NCBI RefSeq assembly: GCF_027912515.1
Contig: NZ_CP115464.1
Location: forward strand, 1,240,001-1,304,000
DNA: 64,000 bases
Reading direction: 5' to 3'
Source of the DNA: Brevundimonas sp. NIBR10
GTDB taxonomy: Bacteria > Pseudomonadota > Alphaproteobacteria > Caulobacterales > Caulobacteraceae
Shown: piece after piece, positions 54,283 to 63,056 of the stretch
Layout: every line of letters begins with the position of its first letter
How positions within the stretch are numbered: the first letter of the stretch is position 1
The notes under the pieces: generated by a model
The model's database searches: none
Told to the model about the DNA's origin: nothing
The model's input: only the letters and a program-made list of their open reading frames with translations
Position numbers and translations under genes: made by a program

Positions 54283-54310
54283 CACCCCGTCGTCCTTCGA
54301 CGACGGGGTG
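54283..54310. terminator. Perfect 12-bp hairpin between convergent genes
   Basis: CACCCCGTCGTC-CTTC-GACGACGGGGTG lies 14 nt after the HMG-CoA lyase stop and 25 nt before the stop of the DUF2807 gene. No T-run follows on either side, so it is a terminator-like or mRNA-end hairpin rather than a textbook intrinsic terminator. Confidence 0.55.
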
Positions 54311-54335
54311 AGAGCCTGTGTGCCGTTGGCGGTGC

Positions 54336-55097
54336 CTACCTCTGGCTGATGTCGCCGGAGCCGGTGATGGTCTGGTTCAGGGTCGTCGGACGGGTGGTCA
54401 GGTCGATGTCACCCGAACCCGAGATGCTGAGGTCGGCGCGGCCGGTGGGGGCGACGGTGGCGTCGCCGGAGCCGGAGATGTCGACCGTGGCGTCGACGGT
54501 CTGAAGCGCGCCGAGGTCCGCCTCGCCCGAGCCGTTGATGTCCACGCTGAGCGCGCGGGTCTTGCCGGACGCGGTCACCTCGCCCGAACCCGACAGGTCG
54601 ATGTCCAGGGTGTCCTGATCATAGTCGCGGATGTCGAGGTCGAGCGATCCCATCAGGTCGAAGGTGGTCACCGAAGGCGCGGTGACGACGATGCTGAGGC
54701 GATCGTCGTTGGACCAGCCGAAGACGACATGGGTTTCATCGTCGGTGTCCGACATGGTCAGGCGGTTACCGTCCAGGCGGACGCGGTCGGCGAGGCTCTT
54801 GGGGCCTGTCACGACGATTCCGGCCTGATCGCCCTGGACGTAGGTGACATCGGCCGACAGGTCGACGGCCAGGGTCGAGCCGCCGGTCCAGGCCAGGGTG
54901 CGGGTGATCGGCGGGCCATTGTCGCGGCCGACGCGCTCGAAGCGGATGGTCTCGTCGCCGCCGTCGCCGTGGCCGGGGAAGGTCCATTCCCAGCCGTTGG
55001 CGGCCAGGTCGCGTCCGCCGATGGCGGCGGCACCGCCCAGGGTGGCCAGGGCCAGCACGAAGGCGGCCCCGGCGATGATCAGAAGAGTGCGGGTCAT
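54336..55097 (-). CDS. DUF2807 (GIN domain) exported or anchored beta-helix protein
   Basis: 253 residues. An N-terminal membrane or signal segment (LLIIAGAAFVLALATLGGAA) is followed by repeated strands with the SGSG signature: LSGSGEVTASG, INGSGEADLGAL, ISGSGDATVAP, ISGSGDIDL and ITGSGDI. This is the DUF2807 beta-helix. Such proteins are often encoded with PadR regulators and DUF1700 proteins, as here. It overlaps the DUF1700 gene by 4 nt. A role in envelope stress is inferred. Confidence 0.88.
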   Translation of the reverse strand: MTRTLLIIAGAAFVLALATLGGAAAIGGRDLAANGWEWTFPGHGDGGDETIRFERVGRDNGPPITRTLAWTGGSTLAVDLSADVTYVQGDQAGIVVTGPKSLADRVRLDGNRLTMSDTDDETHVVFGWSNDDRLSIVVTAPSVTTFDLMGSLDLDIRDYDQDTLDIDLSGSGEVTASGKTRALSVDINGSGEADLGALQTVDATVDISGSGDATVAPTGRADLSISGSGDIDLTTRPTTLNQTITGSGDISQR

Positions 55098-55681
55098 GCG
55101 CGGTCTCCTTGCGCGGCGGTTTGATCGCCCAGGGCGGGCTTGAGCAGGCGGTAGTGAAGGCGGGCGAACCAGACGAGGCCGTTGACCAGCCAGATGGTGG
55201 CGACCGACAGCAGGGCGCCGACGGCGACCGATCCGGCCATGAGACCCAGGCCCGCCAGGAAGGCGGCGACGCCTCCGCCGGGGAAGCCTGCGAACGGTCC
55301 GGTGACCATGACCACACCGCCGGCGACGAAGACGGCGATGACGGCGACGAAGAAGCCGAACAGGGTCCCGATCACGCCCATCAGCAGGGGCAGCAAGATC
55401 AGGATGTCGATAGCACCCAGGCCCAGGACGGCGAAGACGGCGCCGGCCGCGGCCGACGGGGTCTGTTCCTGACGCCAGCGCTGGACGCCGGCCTCGGCCT
55501 TGAGCTCGCGCGCCAGCCGGTCGGGATCACCGAGCGCGGCAGCCACCTCGGCTTCCGAACGCCCGGCGTCGCGGCCGTCGTCGAAATGGGCGTGGTAGTC
55601 GTTGAGGATGTCCGCGGCGGCCGTGGTCGGCAGGCCGACGAGACCGGCCTTGAGGCGGGACATGAATTCGGCGCGCGTCAT
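55094..55681 (-). CDS. DUF1700 (HAAS-domain) membrane protein
   Basis: 195 residues. The N-terminal ~70 residues are the HAAS helical domain (MTRAEFMSRLKAGLVGLPTT, ILNDYHAHFDDGRDAGRSEA, EVAAALGDPDRLARELKAEA). Several membrane helices follow. In this family HAAS is thought to bind PadR regulators and connect them to a membrane or exported sensor (family knowledge). 4-nt overlaps at both ends mean coupled translation with padR and the DUF2807 gene. Confidence 0.9.
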   Translation of the reverse strand: MTRAEFMSRLKAGLVGLPTTAAADILNDYHAHFDDGRDAGRSEAEVAAALGDPDRLARELKAEAGVQRWRQEQTPSAAAGAVFAVLGLGAIDILILLPLLMGVIGTLFGFFVAVIAVFVAGGVVMVTGPFAGFPGGGVAAFLAGLGLMAGSVAVGALLSVATIWLVNGLVWFARLHYRLLKPALGDQTAAQGDRA

Positions 55682-56043
55682 TGGGCGACTTCCGTGATTG
55701 GGGTGGTTTCGGGAGCGGGCGAGGGGGCGTTGAGGACCGCGTCGACCGCATCGGTGAAGGTCTTCCAGTCGGTGGTCTGGACGGCAAGCGCCGCACGTCC
55801 CGCCTCGGACAGACGATAGTATTTGCGCGACGGGCCGGCGCTGGATTCGACCAGATAGGTCTCGACCAGGCCTTCGGACTGCATCCGCCGCATCAGGGGG
55901 TAGATGGTCCCCTCGCCCATGTCGATCGCGTCCGACAGCCGGCTGGCGATCTCGTAGGCATAGCTGTCGGAGCGCGACAGCAGGGCCAGGACGCAGAGTC
56001 CCAGCACCCCCTTCTTCAACTGTATCTCTATGGTTTCAGGCAC
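55678..56043 (-). CDS. PadR-family transcriptional regulator
   Basis: 121 residues. Winged helix: EIQLKKGVLGLCVLALLSRS, DSYAYEIASRLSDAIDMGEG, TIYPLMRRMQSEGLVETYLV and SRKYYRLSEAGRAALA with the typical wing. The ~35-residue C-terminal extension is Ala/Pro/Thr-rich. It is the first gene of the three-gene padR-DUF1700-DUF2807 operon and probably represses it. No operator palindrome was obvious upstream. Confidence 0.92.
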   Translation of the reverse strand: MPETIEIQLKKGVLGLCVLALLSRSDSYAYEIASRLSDAIDMGEGTIYPLMRRMQSEGLVETYLVESSAGPSRKYYRLSEAGRAALAVQTTDWKTFTDAVDAVLNAPSPAPETTPITEVAQ

Positions 56044-56293
56044 CGTGTGGCCTCCCTTTGTGATGAGAAGAGATTACGGCACGGTACTGATCGACGCAAG
56101 GTAGCTGTTCAAACATGACAGCGATTTAATCGACAGCCTCGACCCTGCTGCGTCGTCATGGCTCGCTGGACGCCTTGGCAAGCGCGAAACGAGCCGATAT
56201 GGACCGCCCACAAACGCTGTGGCTGGTGAGTCCGGCGGGCTGTTGCGACTGGGTCGCAAATGCCTGTTGCAGATGGGTTTAAGAGGATTTCGA

Positions 56294-57295
56294 ATGGGAC
56301 TGGGGATGGGCAGAATGGGCGCGAAAGCCCTGACAGCCGCCGGGGGCCTGATGGCCGCGGTGACGTACGGGCTGATGGCCACGGACGCGACCGCCAAGGC
56401 CCTGATGGGTCAGCCCACGCCGGGCGGGATCGCGCTTCAGCCTGCGGCCTCGCAGCTCAAGCACGACGCGCACTTCTTCCACGACGTCATCCTGATGCCG
56501 ATCATCGTGTTCATCTGCCTGCTCGTGCTGGCGCTGATCGTCTGGATCGCCATCCGCTACAACAAGAAGGCCAATCCGGTGCCCGCGCGCTGGAGCCACA
56601 ACACGACGATCGAGATCATCTGGACCGTGGCTCCGGTGCTGATTCTCGTATTCATTTCGCTTTTCTCGTTCCGGCTGCTTTTCGCCTATCACGACATGCC
56701 GACGCCGGACCTGACGGTGAAGGCCACGGGCAACCAGTGGAACTGGGCCTATGAGTACCCCGACCAGGGCGTGCCCGAATACATCTCCAACATGCTGCCC
56801 GAGGCCGAGGCCCGGGCCCGGAACGTGCCCTATCGCCTGGCCGCCGACGAGCCGATCGTCGTGCCGGTCGGCAAGGTGGTCCGGGTGCTGGTCACCGGTG
56901 CCGACGTGATCCACGCCTTTGCCCTGCCGGCCTTCGGCCTCAAGACCGACGCCGTCCCCGGCCGGGTCAACGAAACCTGGTTCCGCGCCGAGCGCACGGG
57001 CGTCTTCTACGGCCAGTGCTCGGAACTGTGCGGCGTCGACCACGCCTTCATGCCGATCGAGATCCGCGTCGTGACCGAGGCCGAGTTCGCCGCCTGGGTC
57101 GTGTCCAAGGGTGGATCGATGACGCCCAAGACCGCCGCCGAAGCGCCGGGCGGCACCGCCGCGCAAGTCGCCGCCGGGACGTCCGACGCCCCCGTGACCA
57201 CGACGGCCGACGCCGCGACTTCGATCCCGACCGCCCAGACGGCAACCACACCTACGGCCCCCGCTGCGGCTCCCGCCGCCGCGCCGGCCCAGTAA
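56294..57295 (+). CDS. ctaC: Cytochrome c oxidase subunit II
   Basis: 333 residues from the ATG at 56294, chosen because AAGAGGA lies 6 nt upstream. A signal-like start is followed by two helices (MPIIVFICLLVLALIVWIAI; IIWTVAPVLILVFISLFSF). The CuA domain has DVIHAFALPAFGLKTDAVPG and YGQCSELCGVDHAFMPIEI with the Cys2-His-Met set. The last ~38 residues are an Ala/Thr/Pro tail not usual for the family. Takes electrons from cytochrome c to subunit I. Confidence 0.96.
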   Translation: MGLGMGRMGAKALTAAGGLMAAVTYGLMATDATAKALMGQPTPGGIALQPAASQLKHDAHFFHDVILMPIIVFICLLVLALIVWIAIRYNKKANPVPARWSHNTTIEIIWTVAPVLILVFISLFSFRLLFAYHDMPTPDLTVKATGNQWNWAYEYPDQGVPEYISNMLPEAEARARNVPYRLAADEPIVVPVGKVVRVLVTGADVIHAFALPAFGLKTDAVPGRVNETWFRAERTGVFYGQCSELCGVDHAFMPIEIRVVTEAEFAAWVVSKGGSMTPKTAAEAPGGTAAQVAAGTSDAPVTTTADAATSIPTAQTATTPTAPAAAPAAAPAQ

Positions 57296-59005
<1,710 letters not shown>

Positions 59006-59012
59006 CCGCACA

Positions 59013-59152
59013 CCCGTCACCCTCGGGCTTGACCCGAGGGCCAGACGTGGAGCGATAAGAAAAGCAAGTCGGGGCCCCGGACGTTCGTGCGTCCGGGGCT
59101 TCGTCCTTCGCGCACGACGTCCGGCCCTCGGGTCAAGCCCGAGGGTGACGGG
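59013..59152. repeat. Inverted repeat with perfect 30-bp arms around a terminator-like hairpin
   Basis: Left arm 59013-59042 begins CCCGTCACCCTCGGGCTTGA; right arm 59123-59152 is its exact complement and ends AGGGTGACGGG. Each arm contains the small palindrome CCTCGGG-CTTGA-CCCGAGG. Between them GCCCCGGACG-TTCGTG-CGTCCGGGGC (about 59074-59099) forms a strong hairpin. This GTCACCCTCGGG family is common in alphaproteobacteria. It separates ctaD from ctaB; no gene lies inside. Confidence 0.85.
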
Positions 59153-59168
59153 ACAAAAATCGAAGACC

Positions 59169-60164
59169 ATGACTCAGAACGAAGCCACACCCGCCCTGAC
59201 CACCGCCCAGCCGGAAGACTATTTCCAGCTGTTGAAGCCGCGCGTGATGTCGCTGGTGGTATTCACCGGCGCGACCGGGCTGGTCGTGGCGCCCGGTTCG
59301 ATCAATCCGTTCGTGGCGGCCATCGCCATCCTGTGTATCGCTGTCGGCGCGGGCGCGGCGGGGGCCCTGAACATGGCCATCGAGGGCGAGACCGACGCCC
59401 TGATGCGGCGCACGCGCGGTCGGCCCGTTGCGGCCGGACGGGTCAACAAGAACGACGCCATGGCGTTCGGCGCGGTGCTGAGCCTGTTTTCGGTCATGCT
59501 GCTGGGGATGAACACCAACTGGCTGGCGGCCGGTCTGCTGGCCCTGACCATCGTCTATTACGCCGGCTTCTATACGGTGATGCTGAAGCGGCGGACGCCC
59601 CAGAACATCGTCATCGGCGGGGCGGCCGGGGCCCTTCCGCCCGTGATCGGCTGGGCGGCGGCGACCGGGTCGGCCCCGTGGCAGGCCTGGCTGCTGTTCC
59701 TGATCATCTTCCTGTGGACCCCGCCGCACAGCTGGGCCCTGGCCCTGTATTCGGCCGGAGACTACGCCAAGGCGGGGATTCCGATGATGCCGGTGGCGCG
59801 AGGCGCGAAATCCACGCGGCTGCAGATCCTGATCTACTCGTTGGTGTTCGTGCCGGTGGCGATCGCCCCGGCCGTGGTCGGGCTGGGGGGCTGGCTCTAT
59901 CTGGCGGTCTCGGTATTGGGCGGACTGGGGTTCCTGGGGCTGGCCTATCGGCTGTTCCGCTCGCGGGCCGGCGATCCCGTCGGGACCGAGGGACCGGACA
60001 AGGCCGACACCGTGGGGCGAGAGGCCGCATTGTATGATGTGAAGGCAGAGGCCAAACCTGCGCGAAACCTGTTCGCCTTTTCGATCGTCTATCTGATGTC
60101 GTTGTTCGCCGCCCTGCTGATCGAGGCCCTGACCGGGGCCGCGTCGATCAGCCTGATCGGCTGA
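59169..60164 (+). CDS. ctaB: Protoheme IX farnesyltransferase
   Basis: 331 residues from the ATG at 59169. YFQLLKPRVMSLVVFTGATG, the prenyl-diphosphate site NMAIEGETDALMRRTRGRPV and the loop LWTPPHSWALALYSAGDYAK are UbiA/CtaB hallmarks. About nine membrane helices. It makes heme O from heme B, the first step to the heme A of the oxidase. Followed after 11 nt by the CoxF-like gene. Confidence 0.96.
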   Translation: MTQNEATPALTTAQPEDYFQLLKPRVMSLVVFTGATGLVVAPGSINPFVAAIAILCIAVGAGAAGALNMAIEGETDALMRRTRGRPVAAGRVNKNDAMAFGAVLSLFSVMLLGMNTNWLAAGLLALTIVYYAGFYTVMLKRRTPQNIVIGGAAGALPPVIGWAAATGSAPWQAWLLFLIIFLWTPPHSWALALYSAGDYAKAGIPMMPVARGAKSTRLQILIYSLVFVPVAIAPAVVGLGGWLYLAVSVLGGLGFLGLAYRLFRSRAGDPVGTEGPDKADTVGREAALYDVKAEAKPARNLFAFSIVYLMSLFAALLIEALTGAASISLIG

Positions 60165-60175
60165 GGAAGCCTGCC

Positions 60176-60394
60176 ATGTCCGAACCCCAGTCCACGCCTC
60201 CCCTTGCTGCTCCCCGCCAGTATGTGACCCTGACGCCGGTCGAAATGGCCGCGCGCAAGCGTCGCAACGTCTGGCTCGCATTGGGACTGGTGGCCTTCAT
60301 GATGCTGCTGTTCACCACCACCTTCCTGCGCATGATGCACAATCAGTCTGAAGCTCGCGCTCAGATGGTGCCCGTCGGGTCGATCGACCGGTGA
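60176..60394 (+). CDS. CoxF-like small membrane protein of oxidase assembly
   Basis: 72 residues. A basic segment and one membrane helix (RKRRNVWLALGLVAFMMLLF) precede a short periplasmic tail. Small single-helix proteins (CoxF) occupy this place between ctaB and ctaG in alphaproteobacteria (family knowledge). The stop overlaps the ctaG start (GTGA). Function is inferred from position only. Confidence 0.82.
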   Translation: MSEPQSTPPLAAPRQYVTLTPVEMAARKRRNVWLALGLVAFMMLLFTTTFLRMMHNQSEARAQMVPVGSIDR

Positions 60395-60966
60395 AGCGCA
60401 ATCATCTGATGGGGGCGATCTGCGCCGGGGGCGTGGTGTTCATGACCGGTGCGGCCTTCGCCGCCGTGCCGCTGTACAAGATGTTCTGCCAGGTGACCGG
60501 CTTTGACGGCACGGTCCGGCGGGCCGAGGTCGCACCGGCCGCCGAGGACGTGCTGGACCGCCAGATCACCGTCCGGTTCGACACCAATGTGCGCGACCTG
60601 CCGATGCGGTTCCGGGCCGAGCAGACCTTGCAGAAGGTCCGGATCGGCGAGACCGGCATGGCCTATTTCGACGTGACCAACACCTCGGGCAAGCCGATCC
60701 AGGCCCGCGCCGCCTACAATGTCGTGCCCGAGAGCACCGGTCCCTATTTCCAGAAGCTGCAGTGTTTCTGTTTCGAGACCCAGACGATCCAGCCCGGCCA
60801 GACGATCAAATTCCCGATCCAGTATTTCGTCGCCCCCGAACTGGCCACCGACCGCGAGACGCGCGGGGCCAGCGAGATCACGCTCAGCTATACCTTCTAT
60901 CCGGCCAAGGACGGCGCGCCGACGGCGGCCGCCAACGGCCTGATCGCGCCCGCCCGGGCGCGGTAG
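60391..60966 (+). CDS. ctaG: Cytochrome c oxidase assembly protein CtaG (Cox11)
   Basis: 191 residues from a GTG. One N-terminal helix, then VPLYKMFCQVTGFDGTVRRA, AAYNVVPESTGPYFQKLQCF and CFETQTIQPGQTIKFPIQYF. The Cys-Phe-Cys-Phe motif binds copper, and the upstream FCQVTG Cys is also conserved. It delivers copper to the CuB site of subunit I. Translationally coupled to the CoxF-like gene. Confidence 0.96.
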   Translation: MKRNHLMGAICAGGVVFMTGAAFAAVPLYKMFCQVTGFDGTVRRAEVAPAAEDVLDRQITVRFDTNVRDLPMRFRAEQTLQKVRIGETGMAYFDVTNTSGKPIQARAAYNVVPESTGPYFQKLQCFCFETQTIQPGQTIKFPIQYFVAPELATDRETRGASEITLSYTFYPAKDGAPTAAANGLIAPARAR

Positions 60967-61075
60967 ACCGATCGCCTGCACGGGACCGCCGCTTTTTCGC
61001 CGCGGTGGCCTCGACGACTTTGAAAAATGGGCTATAGCCCGTCCCTAGACTCTTCGCCTGACGAGACCTCCCAAG

Positions 61076-61954
61076 ATGGCCGACAACCACGCCGCCCCGC
61101 ATCACGATTACCACCTGGTCAACCCCAGCCCGTGGCCGCTGTTCTGTTCAGCGACCGCCGTGGTGATGATGGTCGGGGCCGTGATCTGGATGAAGGGGCT
61201 GTTCGGCCTGCCCGAGGGCACCAGCTGGGTCTTCTTCCTCGGTCTGGCCACGACAGTGCTCGGCATGGGTCTGTGGTGGGCCGACGTGGTCAAGGAAGCC
61301 AACGCCGGCGACCACACCCCCGTCGTCGCGATCGGCCTGCGCTACGGCATGGTGCTGTTCATCGCATCGGAGATCATGTTCTTCGCGGCCTTCTTCTGGA
61401 TGTTCTTCGAGATGGCCGTGTTCAACGAGGCCCGCGCCGGCATCCCGGAGATCAGCGCCTGGGCCGATACGGCCGCCGCCTGGTCGACCTGGCCGCCCAA
61501 GGGGGTCGAGGTCCTGTCGGCCTGGCAACTGCCGCTGCTGAACACCGTGACCCTGCTGCTGAGTGGCTGCACCGTCACCTGGGCGCACCATGCACTGCAA
61601 CAGGGTGACCGCAACGGGGCCAAGCTGGCCCTGGTCCTGACCATCGCCCTGGGCGCGATATTCACGGCGGTTCAGGCCTATGAGTATTTCGAGATCATCC
61701 ACGAAAACCTGTTCTTCAACGAAGAGGCCGTGAACTCGGGCCTGTACGGGTCGATCTTCTTCATGGCCACGGGCTTCCACGGCTTCCACGTCCTGGTCGG
61801 CACCATCTTCCTGGCCGTCTGCCTGATCCGCCTGCTGAACGGTGCCTTCACCCCCGAGCAGCATTTCGGGTTCGAGGCGGCCGCCTGGTACTGGCATTTC
61901 GTGGACGTGGTCTGGCTGTTCCTGTTCGCCTTCGTCTACGTCGTGTTCGGCTAA
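61076..61954 (+). CDS. ctaE: Cytochrome c oxidase subunit III
   Basis: 292 residues with about seven helices. Signatures: YHLVNPSPWPLFCSATAVVM, GMVLFIASEIMFFAAFFWMF, FFMATGFHGFHVLVGTIFLA and AAWYWHFVDVVWLFLFAFVY. It supports stability and proton uptake of the oxidase core. The 109-nt gap before it contains GGGCTATAGCCC (61029-61040) and may hold an internal promoter. Confidence 0.97.
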   Translation: MADNHAAPHHDYHLVNPSPWPLFCSATAVVMMVGAVIWMKGLFGLPEGTSWVFFLGLATTVLGMGLWWADVVKEANAGDHTPVVAIGLRYGMVLFIASEIMFFAAFFWMFFEMAVFNEARAGIPEISAWADTAAAWSTWPPKGVEVLSAWQLPLLNTVTLLLSGCTVTWAHHALQQGDRNGAKLALVLTIALGAIFTAVQAYEYFEIIHENLFFNEEAVNSGLYGSIFFMATGFHGFHVLVGTIFLAVCLIRLLNGAFTPEQHFGFEAAAWYWHFVDVVWLFLFAFVYVVFG

Positions 61955-61962
61955 GGACGGCG

Positions 61963-62346
61963 TTGGACCCAGTCCTGCCTCTCGAACCTGCAAAGCCGGC
62001 CCGGATCAATGCGATCCGGGCCGGACTGCTTTGTCGATGCCCGAACTGCGGCAAGGGCAGGCTGTTCGCCGGCTTCCTGAAGGTCGTGGATCGGTGCGCC
62101 GTCTGCGGCTTCGACTACAGCCGCATGAACACCGGCGACGGGGCGGCGATCTTCATCATGCAGATCGCCGGCGGGCTGGTGGTGTTCTCGGCCCTCTATG
62201 TGCAGATCGCCTTCGATCCGCCGATCTGGCTGTTGCTGCTGGTGTCGCTGCCGCTGGTGGCGGGACTGTCGATCGGGCTGATGCGGCCGGGCAAGGGACT
62301 GATGATCGCGCTGCAGATGCGGGGCAAGATGGACGGCGCGCGGTGA
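61963..62346 (+). CDS. DUF983 family protein
   Basis: 127 residues from a TTG at 61963, with AAGGA 5 nt upstream. A zinc-ribbon-like start (GLLCRCPNCGKGRLFAGFLK, CAVCGFDYSRMNTGDG) precedes two membrane helices (AIFIMQIAGGLVVFSALYVQ; WLLLLVSLPLVAGLSIGLM). DUF983 genes sit between ctaE and surf1 in alphaproteobacteria, suggesting oxidase biogenesis, but the role is not known. The stop overlaps the next start (GTGA). Confidence 0.92.
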   Translation: MDPVLPLEPAKPARINAIRAGLLCRCPNCGKGRLFAGFLKVVDRCAVCGFDYSRMNTGDGAAIFIMQIAGGLVVFSALYVQIAFDPPIWLLLLVSLPLVAGLSIGLMRPGKGLMIALQMRGKMDGAR

Positions 62347-63056
62347 GCCGCTTTCCGTGGCTGCTGACCCTGTTCACGGCCCCCGCCCTGGCCCTGCTGA
62401 TCGGACTCGGGGTCTGGCAGGTGCAACGGCTGGCGTGGAAGGAGGGCCTGATCGCCCGGTCCGAGGCGGCGGCAAAGGCCGCGCCCGCTGCGCTTTCCGA
62501 CGTGCTGACGGCACCCGATCCGGAGTTCCGGCGGGCGCTCGTGGTCTGTCCGGGACTGGCGACCGCGCCGTTCGTGGAGCTTCAGTCGATCCATGACGGC
62601 GAGCCGGGGTCACGGCTGATCTCCCTGTGCCGGGCGCCGGGCGTTGAGACACCCCTGCTGATCGACCGGGGCTTCGCGCCCGAAGGCGTTTCGGCCCGGC
62701 CCCGGGTGATCGAATCGACCATGCCCCTGTCGCTGCTGGTCGAGCTCAGGCGGACGCCGGGGGCGGGCAATGCGATGACGCCGCCGCCCGCCGGTAACCG
62801 CTTCTATGCTCGGGACAGCGCGGCGATGGCGCAGGCACTGGGGGCTCCGGCCGTGTCGGAGTTCACCCTGTTCGCCCTGACCTCGCCCAATCCCGAGATC
62901 GGGGCCCTGACCGCTTCGGCTCCCCCGGCGGCGTTTTCCAACAACCACCTCGGCTATGCGATGACCTGGTTCGGACTGGCGATCGCCCTGGTGGGTTTCT
63001 ATGTGGCCATGCTCTGGCGCCGGATGCGCCGGGAGCCTGAGAAAGACCCGTCCTGA
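62343..63056 (+). CDS. SURF1 family oxidase assembly protein
   Basis: 237 residues from a GTG at 62343. Two terminal helices frame a periplasmic domain: FPWLLTLFTAPALALLIGLG, WQVQRLAWKEGLIARSEAA at the start, and FSNNHLGYAMTWFGLAIALV, GFYVAMLWRR at the end. These are SURF1 hallmarks. It helps heme A insertion into subunit I. Overlaps DUF983 by 4 nt, and its stop overlaps the presumed CTG start of the next gene. Confidence 0.93.
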   Translation: MSRFPWLLTLFTAPALALLIGLGVWQVQRLAWKEGLIARSEAAAKAAPAALSDVLTAPDPEFRRALVVCPGLATAPFVELQSIHDGEPGSRLISLCRAPGVETPLLIDRGFAPEGVSARPRVIESTMPLSLLVELRRTPGAGNAMTPPPAGNRFYARDSAAMAQALGAPAVSEFTLFALTSPNPEIGALTASAPPAAFSNNHLGYAMTWFGLAIALVGFYVAMLWRRMRREPEKDPS

